Source: Larkinella terrae (GTDB lineage: Bacteria > Bacteroidota > Bacteroidia > Cytophagales > Spirosomataceae). From it: a stretch of 64,000 nucleotides of DNA. Below the pieces are notes generated by a model. It saw only the letters and a program-made list of their open reading frames with translations, was not told the DNA's origin and did no database searches. The position numbers and the translations under genes were made by a program. The stretch is from assembly GCF_009668025.1 (NCBI RefSeq), contig NZ_WJXZ01000007.1:333966-397965 (forward strand), given 5' to 3'. Below are positions 17,132-24,295 of the stretch, in pieces. Every line of letters starts with the position of its first letter. Within the stretch, counting starts at the first letter, position 1.

Positions 17132-17330
17132 CGGTGATTACGGTGATGTTGATGATTAACTTGATGGGATCGATTGGGGATAATTTGGTTTTTGGAGGAA
17201 ATCTTTAATCATTACCTTCGCAACAGGTTAATCTTAAAAGCGATTGTTCAAAATGGCAATTTCTACGATTTGAATTCCCAACTCCGGAACCGAGTTTATC
17301 ATTTTCATCATCATTAATCACTGTAATCAT
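17132..17330. repeat. Split inverted heptamer array (GTGATTA type)
   Basis: GTGATTACGGTGATGTTGAT-type units follow the marC stop (17132-17160). The inverse units CATCATCATTAATCACTGTA run at about 17303-17330, right up to the next start codon. About 140 bp of unique DNA with a promoter lies between them. It is the same architecture as the other heptamer hairpins but with a long loop. Confidence 0.5.
17191..17220 (+). promoter_or_regulatory. Promoter of the MazG-like gene
   Basis: TTTG at 17191-17194, an 18-bp spacer and TACCTTCG at 17213-17220 (one mismatch to TAnnTTTG) lie inside the loop of the split heptamer array, 110 bp before the GTG start. Confidence 0.45.
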
Positions 17331-17331
17331 A

Positions 17332-17796
17332 GTGCAGACACCCGATTCGTTAAACGCCGTTGCTGAATTTCACCGGACATTTCATCACCCGGTTTTAGAA
17401 ACCCCCCAGATTCCGTCCGAAAACCGTTGCCAGCTTCGGGTTGCGTTGCTGGCCGAGGAGTTAAAGGAACTGGAAGTGGCCATTGCCGAAAAAGACCTGG
17501 TTGAAGTGGCGGACGCGCTCTGTGATTTGCAATACGTCCTGGCCGGTGCCATTCTGGAATTTGGTCTGGGCGAAAAGTTCAAGTCGCTGTTCGACGAAGT
17601 ACAGCGGTCGAACCTCAGTAAAGCCTGCCTGACGGTGGCGGAGGCCGAAGCAACGGTGCAGCATTACCAGAATAAAGGCGTTGAATGCCACTACGTGGAG
17701 TCGGATGGGAAATACCTGGTGTACCGGACCGTGGACCAAAAGACGTTGAAAAATGTCAACTACTCCCCGGCGAATCTCGCCGGAATGTTGGGGTAA
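17332..17796 (+). CDS. MazG-like/phosphoribosyl-ATP pyrophosphohydrolase-type nucleotide hydrolase
   Basis: A 154-residue protein with the all-alpha NTP pyrophosphatase core: LRVALLAEELKELEVAIAEKD supplies the ExxE helix and LVEVADALCDLQYVL the ExxD helix that bind magnesium. It is predicted to hydrolyse a nucleoside triphosphate to monophosphate and pyrophosphate. The start appears to be GTG (17332), because no in-frame ATG precedes the conserved region and the codon directly upstream is ATA. The C-terminal third (EKYLVYRTVDQKTLKNVNYSP-like) is an extension beyond the core. Confidence 0.8.
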   Translation: MQTPDSLNAVAEFHRTFHHPVLETPQIPSENRCQLRVALLAEELKELEVAIAEKDLVEVADALCDLQYVLAGAILEFGLGEKFKSLFDEVQRSNLSKACLTVAEAEATVQHYQNKGVECHYVESDGKYLVYRTVDQKTLKNVNYSPANLAGMLG

Positions 17797-17830
17797 GCAA
17801 AAAAAGTCCGACCGGTCAAGTGACCGGCCG
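17797..17830 (-). terminator. Terminator of the antiporter-subunit gene
   Basis: On the minus strand CCGGTCA-CT-TGACCGG with flanking TCCG/CGGA pairs is followed by a run of T (A-run at 17798-17805 on plus). It lies about 110 bp after the stop of the minus-strand gene at 17941. Confidence 0.75.
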
Positions 17831-17940
17831 GAGCTCCCAATAACCTAAATAAATTACAGATAATTAAGGGATTGCCATCGAAATGACGTTAAACTGCCGA
17901 CGAGCGGCCAGGGGAAATTGTTTTATTTTGATCGACCTAT

Positions 17941-19626
17941 TTACCCATACCAATGCTCACGGTGAGGTTTACGAAACGAATTCGGTTGATGATAATTCAT
18001 TCGAAGCGGTTTTTGGGCCCGATTCCACAGCACCAGCAAAATCAGGCCAACAAGGATCGTTCCGGCAATCTCTGAATAAATCAGGGATGAGGTAACTTCG
18101 TTGAGTGGACTCAGGTCGTTCACAAAAAGGGCCGTTACTTTACCGGTCAGTCTTAAAAAAAAGGCTGGAAATACGCCGACGGCCAAAATGCCCAAACCGG
18201 CCATCACTTTGGGCATCATCATGTCGTCGGTAACCTCCTTTGCTTGCCCAACAGGCTCAGAATACGGAGTTCCCAGAAATACGGTTTCAAAAACTTTCAG
18301 GAAGCCAAATAGAGTCAATCCGGCAATAACGGAAAGGCCACCGATTATGGTCCAGATGATCAGGTTGAGCGATGCGGTTTCCAACCTGAGCCCTTTTAAG
18401 AGTCCGGAATAAATCAGAAATTCGGAGATAAAACCGTTGAAAGGCGGTAAGCCGCAAATGGCGAGTGTGCCGACCAGAAACGCCGTCGATGTTTTCGGCA
18501 TGGTTTTGATTAAACCGCCCAGTTGCTCGAAATTACGGGTGTGCGTCGCTCGGTAAATGGAACCGACGCAATAGAACAGGAGCGATTTGGAGAGCGAATG
18601 ATTGACAAGGTGCAGAATCCCGCCGGTGAAGCCCAGAGCCGCAAGAACCGGTGATCCGAACGCCAGCCCCACCAAACCCGATCCAATGCCAATGCCAATG
18701 ATTCCAGCGTTAGCGATGCTGCTGTAAGCCAGCAGTTTCTTGCCATCGTGTTGAGTAAACGCCAGCCGAATTCCGACGATTCCCGACAGCAACGAAATAG
18801 CAAGAATAATTAAACCAATTGTGAGGAGCTCGGTGTGAACGTAGGTAATCACCCGGAGAATCCCGTAAATACCCATTTGGATCAGTACGCCCGACATAAT
18901 GCCCGACACGTGTGAAGGAGCCGCCAGTTGCGTAGGAGGGAGCCAGCTGTGGAATGGCACAAAACCCGCATAACTCCCAAAACCGATCAGCAGCAGCAGA
19001 AAAACCGGCCAGACTTCGTGCTGGGCAAAATACGCGCTGAGACTATCGAAGCCAAACGCATGGTGGGTTGAGTGGGAAGCCAGAAAAGCCACCAGGATCA
19101 GGACGAAACCGGTTTGAATCTGAAGCAGGTAATTCAAGCCGATTTTGAAGATTTCCCTGCGTTCGACCTCGAAAACCACCAGCCCAAAGGAAGAAATCGC
19201 CATAAGTTCCCAGGCCGTCAGGAATGCGATTCCGCCCCGCAGGGTCGTAGCCAGAATCATCGAAATATGTAGCCAGAGAAGCGCCAGGTGGTGAAAGGAA
19301 AGTTGCAGATCCGAGCGGGTTTGCCGGTACAATTTCAAATAACCGTTCGCGTACAGCACACCCGTGAGCATGGTCAGGCTGATAACCGAAAGGAAAAAAG
19401 CCGATAAACTATCAATATTAACGGACAGGAAAAGCCGGATTTTTTCCAGCAGATTAAACTGCATCACTCCGCCCGCGGATAACGCCCGAAAAGCCCAGGA
19501 AGAAGCGGTGATAATGAGGAGAATGTGGAGGAAAAGGCTGAAATAATATTTCGTCTGCCCCCGGAATACGAAGACTCCAAAGCTTCCGGCAGCAGTAAAT
19601 AATAAAACAGCAGACTCCATGTCCAA
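17941..19626 (-). CDS. Orphan proton-conducting antiporter subunit (HyfB/NuoL-like)
   Basis: This 561-residue protein has about 14 hydrophobic helices and the Proton_antipo_M core: AFLTAWELMAISSFGLVVFE with the functional Glu, FGSYAGFVPFHSWLPPTQLAAPSHVSGIMSGVLIQMGIY, KKLLAYSSIANAGIIGIGIG, and LHLVNHSLSKSLLFYCVGSI. The pattern is closest to hydrogenase-4 component B and related Mrp/DabB antiporter subunits. No other complex I, hydrogenase, Mrp or DabA gene is near. Upstream on the same strand are a sensor kinase and response regulator, and its leader carries four direct repeats at 11-bp steps matching an array upstream of the regulator. It may be the main target of that system. Confidence 0.85.
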   Translation of the reverse strand: MDMESAVLLFTAAGSFGVFVFRGQTKYYFSLFLHILLIITASSWAFRALSAGGVMQFNLLEKIRLFLSVNIDSLSAFFLSVISLTMLTGVLYANGYLKLYRQTRSDLQLSFHHLALLWLHISMILATTLRGGIAFLTAWELMAISSFGLVVFEVERREIFKIGLNYLLQIQTGFVLILVAFLASHSTHHAFGFDSLSAYFAQHEVWPVFLLLLIGFGSYAGFVPFHSWLPPTQLAAPSHVSGIMSGVLIQMGIYGILRVITYVHTELLTIGLIILAISLLSGIVGIRLAFTQHDGKKLLAYSSIANAGIIGIGIGSGLVGLAFGSPVLAALGFTGGILHLVNHSLSKSLLFYCVGSIYRATHTRNFEQLGGLIKTMPKTSTAFLVGTLAICGLPPFNGFISEFLIYSGLLKGLRLETASLNLIIWTIIGGLSVIAGLTLFGFLKVFETVFLGTPYSEPVGQAKEVTDDMMMPKVMAGLGILAVGVFPAFFLRLTGKVTALFVNDLSPLNEVTSSLIYSEIAGTILVGLILLVLWNRAQKPLRMNYHQPNSFRKPHREHWYG

Positions 19627-19664
19627 TCAACTTATAACTTAAAAGTCAAAGGTGGTTGAGGACA

Positions 19665-19703
19665 GTTAAAAGTGAATTAACGGTAAGTTAAAAACAGGTT
19701 AAA
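19665..19703. promoter_or_regulatory. Four direct repeats at 11-bp period upstream of the antiporter gene
   Basis: GTTAAA (19665), ATTAAC (19676), GTTAAA (19687) and GTTAAA (19698) are spaced exactly 11 bp on the plus strand, the phasing of OmpR/PhoB-family binding boxes. They lie 39-77 bp upstream of the antiporter ATG in the 89-bp gap after the kinase gene. Confidence 0.65.
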
Positions 19704-19715
19704 TTGATTTTTCCG

Positions 19716-21131
19716 CTATTCATCCAGTTCGAAAGCCAGCGGTTTTTCGGACCCTACGGTTTTCCGGACGGGCACCGTTACTTCAACGGTAGTCCCCTTT
19801 CCAATTTCTGATTCCACGTGAATCTGGCCTTTGTGAAGCGTCACGATCCGGTGGGTCAGGGCCAGGCCAATGCCGTGACCGATGATGCCGGATGTGTTTT
19901 CGGAGCGGAAAAAGGGCTCAAACAGGTGTGGAATATCGGCTTTCGGAATCCCGTAACCGTGGTCCGTAAAGGTTAGCAGAATGGTATTTTCACCGGCATT
20001 CAGGGTCACGGTGGTGTGATGGTCCTTGGAGTATTTGCAGCCGTTTTCGATCAAATTCTGAAACGCCATTTGCAGGAGCGATTCTTCGCCCATGACGATC
20101 AGCTCTTCTTCATTGCCGGGTAGTTTTTCGTATTCAATATCGATCCGGTATTCTTCATTTTTTTGCAACAGACGGCTGCGCCCTTGCCAGAGCAGTTCGT
20201 CGATCCGCACCGGTTTAAACGACAGTGTGGCCGCATCGGCATTGACCCGCGCCAGTTCGAGCAACCCGTTGACGAGGTTATTCATTTTTTTGCCTTCCTC
20301 CAGCACACTTTCAAGGGCCTGTTTGTACTCGAATTCGTTGCGGGGCTGCATGAGCGTCACATCGACCTGTCCCACCATCACGGTCAGCGGAGTCAGGAGT
20401 TCGTGGGAAGCGTGGGAAACGAAACTTTTCTGGAGAATAAAGGCCTGTTCCAGCCGTTCGAGCATTTCGTTGAACGTATCCGCCAGTTTGGCCAGTTCGT
20501 CTTTCTGCCGACCAACGCGCAGCCGGGCGTAGATGTTGGTAGCTGAAATGTCCTTTACCTGATCGATGATATCAGAGACCGGTTTGAGGGCATCTCCCGC
20601 AAAAAACCACCCGGCCAGCAACACAATTCCCATGCTAACGATCCAGCTGATGACCAGAATGTCGCGTAGCCATTCAATTTTGGTAAAACCGTAGCGGTCG
20701 ATGGCCGTGGCCACGATCACTAGCGTCCGCTTATGACGGTCGGAAAACCGGATGCCCAGCGTTTCGACCATGCCATTGCGTTTGAAGATCTCCTTGCCAT
20801 TGCGGACCTGTTCCAGAAACTGGAGGGAAACCATTTCCCGTTTCGAGTCGGTCGAGTGCAGAATGCGGTTGTCGGGCAGGAAGATGGTGACGTGTCCTTT
20901 ATACAACGACATGTAATTCAGCTCGATCCGTTGCAGCATTTTGTCGGTAATACCGCTTACTTCCACATTCTCAAGGAGTTGGGCGGTAGCTAACGCATTC
21001 TGGCGCAGTCGGTCATAGAACTCCCGTTCGCGGTATTGATCGAATAAATAAAAGATGGTAAGCGAAAACAGCAGGATGATTGAACCAACCAGCAGCGCAA
21101 AAAGTACAGTTAGTCGGGCTCTGATGTTCAT
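19716..21131 (-). CDS. Membrane sensor histidine kinase
   Basis: A 471-residue protein. TM1 is at about 8-30, a periplasmic domain of about 125 residues follows, TM2 lies at about 157-178, then HAMP (about 180-233), HisKA with phosphoacceptor H243 in SHASHELLTPLT, and HATPase_c with NLIENGCKYS (N box), DHGYGIPKADIPHLFEPF (G1/F) and GHGIGLALTHRIV (G2). It is the cognate kinase of the OmpR-type regulator encoded 71 bp upstream. The periplasmic sensor resembles no family I can name. Confidence 0.93.
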   Translation of the reverse strand: MNIRARLTVLFALLVGSIILLFSLTIFYLFDQYREREFYDRLRQNALATAQLLENVEVSGITDKMLQRIELNYMSLYKGHVTIFLPDNRILHSTDSKREMVSLQFLEQVRNGKEIFKRNGMVETLGIRFSDRHKRTLVIVATAIDRYGFTKIEWLRDILVISWIVSMGIVLLAGWFFAGDALKPVSDIIDQVKDISATNIYARLRVGRQKDELAKLADTFNEMLERLEQAFILQKSFVSHASHELLTPLTVMVGQVDVTLMQPRNEFEYKQALESVLEEGKKMNNLVNGLLELARVNADAATLSFKPVRIDELLWQGRSRLLQKNEEYRIDIEYEKLPGNEEELIVMGEESLLQMAFQNLIENGCKYSKDHHTTVTLNAGENTILLTFTDHGYGIPKADIPHLFEPFFRSENTSGIIGHGIGLALTHRIVTLHKGQIHVESEIGKGTTVEVTVPVRKTVGSEKPLAFELDE

Positions 21132-21202
21132 GGCAGGTGACAGAAATCGAGTCGGAAAGAAAATGGGGGAAGGTCGGATATTCCTTCCTTCCTCGCGTTT
21201 CT

Positions 21203-21880
21203 TTATTCTTCTTTTAGCATATACCCCATTCCGATAACGGTATGGATCAGTTTAACCGGGAAATTTTTATCTACTTTTTTTCTTAGGAAATTCACGTACA
21301 CGTCAATGACATTGGTTCCGGTATCAAAGTGAATGTCCCACACTTTTTCGGCGATATCGATTCGGGAAACCACCCGGCTCCGGTTTCGCATCAGGTATTC
21401 CAGCAAGGCAAATTCTTTCGCCGTGAGCTCGATCCGTTTGCCACCCCGCCGGGCTATTTTTTCGTTCAGATCCAGTTCAAGGTCCGCCACTTTCAGCAGA
21501 TTGGCCTGTAGACTGGTATCGATGGTACGTTTACTTAACGCCCGCAGCCGGGCGAGCAATTCGCGAAATTCAAACGGTTTTACCAGATAATCGTCGGCAC
21601 CGGCTTCAAAACCGGCCACCTTATTATCGAGCGAACCCATGGCCGTTAGCATCAGAATTGGCGTCTTGATGTTTTCGGATCGCAGCGATTTTGCCAGATC
21701 GTAGCCATTCATTTTCGGAACGTTAACGTCTAGCACAATGACATCGTAGATGCTGCTCAGGGCCATATTTCGTCCAATCTGGCCATCGAATGCAACATCA
21801 ACTTCAAAGGACTGTTCTTCTAAACCTTTTTTAACGAACGAAGCGAGCTTTGGTTCGTCTTCTACCACCAGAATTTTCAT
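21203..21880 (-). CDS. OmpR-family response regulator
   Basis: A 225-residue protein from the ATG at 21880 (MKILVVEDEP); the open frame upstream runs through the leader terminator and is not coding. The receiver has the acidic pair ED(7-8), phospho-acceptor D51 (VIVLDVNVPKMNGY), a Thr in MLTAMGS and Lys in YLVKPFEF. The C-terminal winged helix has LTAKEFALLEYLMRNRSRVVSR and GTNVIDVYVNFLRKKVD. It is followed by its kinase. The regulatory array at 22107-22145 and a leader terminator lie upstream, suggesting autoregulation with attenuation. Confidence 0.95.
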   Translation of the reverse strand: MKILVVEDEPKLASFVKKGLEEQSFEVDVAFDGQIGRNMALSSIYDVIVLDVNVPKMNGYDLAKSLRSENIKTPILMLTAMGSLDNKVAGFEAGADDYLVKPFEFRELLARLRALSKRTIDTSLQANLLKVADLELDLNEKIARRGGKRIELTAKEFALLEYLMRNRSRVVSRIDIAEKVWDIHFDTGTNVIDVYVNFLRKKVDKNFPVKLIHTVIGMGYMLKEE

Positions 21881-21950
21881 AACTGAATCGGAATAGCTTA
21901 GCTGGATTTGAATGAATCCGGGTCGAATACTATATATAACGCAAGTAAAC

Positions 21951-21988
21951 AAAAAAGCTACCCGAAATATATCTTCAGGTAGCTTTTT
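21951..21988. terminator. Bidirectional terminator/attenuator ahead of the response regulator
   Basis: AAAAAAGCTACC-C-GAA pairs with TTC-A-GGTAGCTTTTTT across a 7-nt loop. It gives a T-run on either strand and lies between the candidate promoter and the regulator start. Confidence 0.7.
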
Positions 21989-21993
21989 TCATC

Positions 21994-22023
21994 CTATCCA
22001 CACCATTCAAAGCTAATTTTCAT
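21994..22023 (-). CDS. Possible 9-codon leader peptide MKISFEWCG
   Basis: An ATG at 22021-22023 opens a 9-codon frame, MKISFEWCG, whose stop lies a few nucleotides before the terminator stem. Position and size fit a leader peptide, and its FEWCG part lies on the 13-nt motif shared with RNA A. In RNA A the same frame reads FKWCG but lacks a nearby ATG, so conservation may act at the RNA level instead. Confidence 0.25.
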   Translation of the reverse strand: MKISFEWCG

Positions 22024-22088
22024 CAGCTCTGATGTTCAACCTCCCTTTTGTAAGAAACTAGCTGACTTACAGCGGAAATTTGATCGTT

Positions 22089-22096
22089 CAAAAGTA
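22089..22096 (-). promoter_or_regulatory. -7 box of leader RNA B
   Basis: Minus-strand TACTTTTG matches TAnnTTTG. The 11-bp repeat array begins 10 bp upstream and covers the -33 region, as expected for an activator contacting RNA polymerase. Confidence 0.55.
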
Positions 22097-22106
22097 GCAG
22101 GATCAG

Positions 22107-22145
22107 ATTAAACCGGAGTTAAAGGGAGGTTAAAATGAGGTGAAA
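22107..22145. promoter_or_regulatory. Four direct repeats at 11-bp period upstream of leader RNA B
   Basis: ATTAAA (22107), GTTAAA (22118), GTTAAA (22129) and GTGAAA (22140) are spaced exactly 11 bp on the plus strand. Sequence, orientation and phasing match the array at 19665-19703. This is probably the autoregulatory site of the OmpR-type regulator. Confidence 0.65.
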
Positions 22146-22164
22146 TCACAAAAAGAGTAACAAC

Positions 22165-22310
22165 AAAAAAGCTATTCGAGACTGCCCGAATAGCTTTCCG
22201 ACTATATCCACACCATTTAAAAACAGCCGCCCGTTCAGGCTTAGGCTGTCTTTACTCGCTACCTGAAATAGATTCAGGTAAATATCTTTTACTTTTTTGT
22301 TTCTGAAGCA
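22165..22310 (-). ncRNA. Candidate small RNA A, paralogue of leader RNA B
   Basis: On the minus strand TATATTTG (22317-22324) predicts a start near 22310. The RNA would have an ACCTGAA-TCTAT-TTCAGGT hairpin, an ACAGCC...GGCTGT hairpin, AATGGTGTGGATA at 22205-22217, and a terminator with stem AAAGCTATTCG/CGAATAGCTTT then TTTTTT. No ORF with a start codon is seen. The shared motif and terminator form with RNA B suggest duplication. Confidence 0.5.
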
Positions 22311-22534
22311 AGTATGCAAATATAATAGTTGTTTACAGCATCAGCATTAAATTTTCTTCAAAAAATTAAAGAAAACTACTTAGTTATTTTTTGATTTCTC
22401 CCAGTAGCAGGGCGTTTTATAAGGAAAAACGCCCTTATGAGTATAAATATGCCGTTTTTCGGCCAATTTACAAAACGGGAGAAAATTAAAATTTACTAAC
22501 CTTGGCCTACCAAGATGCAGATAAATTGAGTAAC

Positions 22535-22570
22535 AAAAAAGCGAAATGCCTGCTGACCAAGCATTTCGCT
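22535..22570 (-). terminator. Terminator of the YtxH operon
   Basis: Minus-strand AGCGAAATGC/GCATTTCGCT stem with an 11-nt loop is followed by six T. It lies 67 bp after the stop of the YtxH gene at 22637. Confidence 0.8.
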
Positions 22571-22636
22571 ACTTATCATATCGTTGAGTAAATCAATAAG
22601 TGGCGTATCAGCCTAGTTTTCAAGCGACCCGAAAAG

Positions 22637-22966
22637 TTATTCCGCTTTGATTGATTGTTTGGCTGCATCAACGCCTTCATGCGCCTTGTCAGCCAGGTTA
22701 TCAACTTTTTCGTTGTACTTTTCTTTCTTCTGTTCGCCTTCATCCTGCAGTTTGCCAGTCCATTGATTGACCTGAGACTTAACCTGCTCAACCTGCGTTT
22801 TTACTTGTTCAACGCCTTTATTCCACTGATCCTGCAGATCCTTGGTGCGTTTATCAGCTTCATCCTGAATCCATTGCCGACTTTCCTGGCCACTTTTTGG
22901 TGCGGTCAGAATACCTGCTACTACGCCTGTGATGAATCCTAACAGAAAATCTCTTGAACTTTTCAT
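22637..22966 (-). CDS. YtxH domain-containing stress protein
   Basis: A 109-residue protein. The N-terminal hydrophobic glycine-rich segment LLGFITGVVAGILTAPKSGQESR is the YtxH signature, followed by a long charged helix rich in Lys, Glu and Gln. YtxH/GvpP-like proteins are general-stress proteins of unknown activity, probably membrane associated through the N-terminal segment. It follows a second YtxH gene by 52 bp and ends at a clear terminator. Confidence 0.85.
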   Translation of the reverse strand: MKSSRDFLLGFITGVVAGILTAPKSGQESRQWIQDEADKRTKDLQDQWNKGVEQVKTQVEQVKSQVNQWTGKLQDEGEQKKEKYNEKVDNLADKAHEGVDAAKQSIKAE

Positions 22967-23018
22967 GGTGTTTCCTAAATTTAAGTTTGCAACTTATGAA
23001 GGTAGCAAATTTAATGGA

Positions 23019-23306
23019 TTAATGTTTAGAATTGCGCTCAATTCGCTCAACGGCTCCTTTTGTGCGCGAAGCTACCGTATCGACTGCATCATTGTATTTT
23101 GAAGTCAGATTCTGTTTGGTATCATCGTACTGATTCCGAATGCTGTTGAACCCATCGGCGATGGTGTCCTGCAAATCTTTCAGAAACTTGTCTGAATCAT
23201 TTGAAATTTTCTTGCGGGTATCTTTCCCACTACGAGGTGCTAACAAAAGACCCAAAGCTGCACCTGTCAATATCGCAACCAACAGTCCACTGAAATTCGA
23301 TTTCAT
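23019..23306 (-). CDS. YtxH domain-containing stress protein (paralogue)
   Basis: A 95-residue protein: MKSNFSGLLVAILTGAALGLLLAPRSGKDTR is the YtxH N-terminus, followed by a helical tail (QDTIADGFNSIRNQYDD, AVDTVASRTKGAVERIE). It is the first gene of a two-YtxH operon. Upstream lie a terminator-like hairpin (23329-23350), a sigma-54-like element (23366-23381) and a TTCTACA-TGTAGAA palindrome (23493-23509), suggesting control by an enhancer-binding activator. Confidence 0.85.
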   Translation of the reverse strand: MKSNFSGLLVAILTGAALGLLLAPRSGKDTRKKISNDSDKFLKDLQDTIADGFNSIRNQYDDTKQNLTSKYNDAVDTVASRTKGAVERIERNSKH

Positions 23307-23328
23307 AATCTTTCAAATGGTTTAAGTG

Positions 23329-23350
23329 AAAAAAGACCGCCCGGGGCGGT
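23329..23350 (-). terminator. Terminator-like hairpin in the YtxH leader
   Basis: Minus-strand ACCGCC-CCG-GGCGGT followed by six T lies 22 bp before the YtxH start. If the sigma-54-like element is used, the hairpin sits at the very 5' end of the RNA, so it may protect the 5' end rather than terminate. Confidence 0.5.
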
Positions 23351-23365
23351 AGACGGTTTATGGAT

Positions 23366-23381
23366 AGAAAAATTCGTACCA
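23366..23381 (-). promoter_or_regulatory. Sigma-54-like promoter of the YtxH operon
   Basis: Minus-strand TGGTACGAATTTTTCT has the -24 GG and -12 C of TGGCACG-N4-TTGCW at correct spacing, with T in place of the -12 G. It lies 60 bp upstream of the YtxH ATG and 112 bp downstream of the TTCTACA palindrome. Confidence 0.5.
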
Positions 23382-23492
23382 CACTTGTCCCATTGCCTGC
23401 AATTGTCTAGCTAATGTGTTGATAAACAGCTGAATCAAATTTTCTTTGGATTAGATCCGTCTTTGCGGTTTTCCGGGAATGTGAGGAATATT

Positions 23493-23509
23493 TTCTACAG
23501 ATTGTAGAA
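23493..23509. promoter_or_regulatory. TTCTACA-GAT-TGTAGAA palindrome (candidate activator site)
   Basis: Perfect 7-bp arms with a 3-bp spacer. The same half-sites recur at 24119-24157 and 29349-29355, at nearly the same distance from sigma-54-like elements. Confidence 0.55.
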
Positions 23510-23581
23510 TCGAACTGCGTGTTGAGACGGAGAATTGTGTTGGATTTGCGCTCTGAGCCGGATTTCTGCAAGAAGTTCAAC

Positions 23582-23616
23582 AAAAAATCCCTGCACTCAA
23601 ATCTGGTGCAGGGATT
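23582..23616 (-). terminator. Terminator of the lmo0937 gene
   Basis: Minus-strand AATCCCTGCAC/GTGCAGGGATT stem with a 9-nt loop then T-run (A6 at 23582-23587). It lies 142 bp after the lmo0937 stop. Confidence 0.75.
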
Positions 23617-23757
23617 CCGTACCCACCGTAACTTGTACTTAACCTAAAATGAAACCACCTAAACCTAAACGTATCGCTAAGGTTATTATCAGTAGCGACT
23701 ATATCGACGTTCGCTGAACTTGACGGGTCAACGGCGTTTTTAAATGATGTGCTTATT

Positions 23758-23925
23758 TCAAACTCCCCGGCCGCGAATTAAGCGAAGAAGAATTGCAACA
23801 ATGGCAATTACTAACAAGATGTGAATCAGGTTGTTGCCAGCTAATCCTGTTCCTAAAACACCAAAAAAACCGAGAGCCCAGATTATGATAAGTATAACTG
23901 CAATTGTGTATAGCAAGTTTCCCAT
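23758..23925 (-). CDS. lmo0937 family small membrane protein
   Basis: A 55-residue protein beginning MGNLLYTIAVILIIIWALGF, with a short Gly-rich turn (FGVLGTGLAGN) and a second hydrophobic helix IHILLVIAIVAILLRLI, ending RGRGV. This two-helix hairpin is the lmo0937 family, small membrane proteins often found with stress genes and of unknown function. A sigma-54-like element and a cluster of four TGTAGAA half-sites lie upstream, and a terminator follows. Confidence 0.85.
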   Translation of the reverse strand: MGNLLYTIAVILIIIWALGFFGVLGTGLAGNNLIHILLVIAIVAILLRLIRGRGV

Positions 23926-23983
23926 GGCTCTAGATCGGTGTTGGAATAAAATGGTGAATAAGGTGTGGAATGCTTTCTTTATA

Positions 23984-23999
23984 AGAAAAAGTTATGCCA
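23984..23999 (-). promoter_or_regulatory. Sigma-54-like promoter of the lmo0937 gene
   Basis: Minus-strand TGGCATAACTTTTTCT matches TGGCAY-N5-T-N-TC-W at correct -24/-12 spacing, 59 bp upstream of the ATG. The half-site cluster ends 120 bp upstream. Confidence 0.5.
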
Positions 24000-24118
24000 A
24001 AAGAGTATGGATGAATAGACTATCATTAAAAAGTCCAAAAATGAAGTGATTATTGGTATCTTTCCTTGAAAATTAATCTATAAAACATTGTTCATACCTG
24101 TTTTAAAATTGTAAAAGA

Positions 24119-24157
24119 TGTAGAATATTTTCTACAGTTGTAGAACATTATGTAGAA
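24119..24157. promoter_or_regulatory. Cluster of four TGTAGAA/TTCTACA half-sites
   Basis: TGTAGAA (24119), TTCTACA (24130), TGTAGAA (24139) and TGTAGAA (24151) lie between the divergent lmo0937 and response-regulator genes. The middle pair forms a palindrome with a 2-bp spacer. The spacing suits cooperative binding of a dimeric enhancer-binding protein. Confidence 0.6.
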
Positions 24158-24295
24158 AAAAAACACCTTTTTACTCAAATATGAAATTATCTTTACCGCT
24201 CTAATTAGGCATTACTACGTGTTTTTTACAGTATCGGGGTATTTTTAACGGTATTTTAAGCTTTTATTTGGGGTTTATGGCAATTGGTGAAATTT

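Larger units (their letters stand above)
21950..22082 (-). ncRNA. Candidate leader/small RNA B upstream of the response regulator
   Basis: On the minus strand a TACTTTTG -7 box (22089-22096) predicts a start near 22082. The RNA would contain a TGTAAG...CTTACA hairpin, a CATCAG/CTGATG hairpin and the motif AATGGTGTGGATA (21995-22007), and end at a terminator (21951-21988) about 70 nt before the regulator ATG. It shares the 13-nt motif and the following AAAGCTA-hairpin-TAGCTTTTTTGTT end with RNA A. It may be a free small RNA or an attenuated leader. Confidence 0.5.

Noticed and set aside
22165..22310. Coding interpretation of RNA A (open frame containing FKWCGYSRKAIRA)
   Set aside because: No in-frame start codon is found after the upstream stop, and the frame runs through the terminator stem.
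23661..23718. Tiny plus-strand ORF MKPPKPKRIAKVIISSDYIDVR
   Set aside because: Too short to judge, with no conserved family known to me and no promoter assigned; reported only as noticed.
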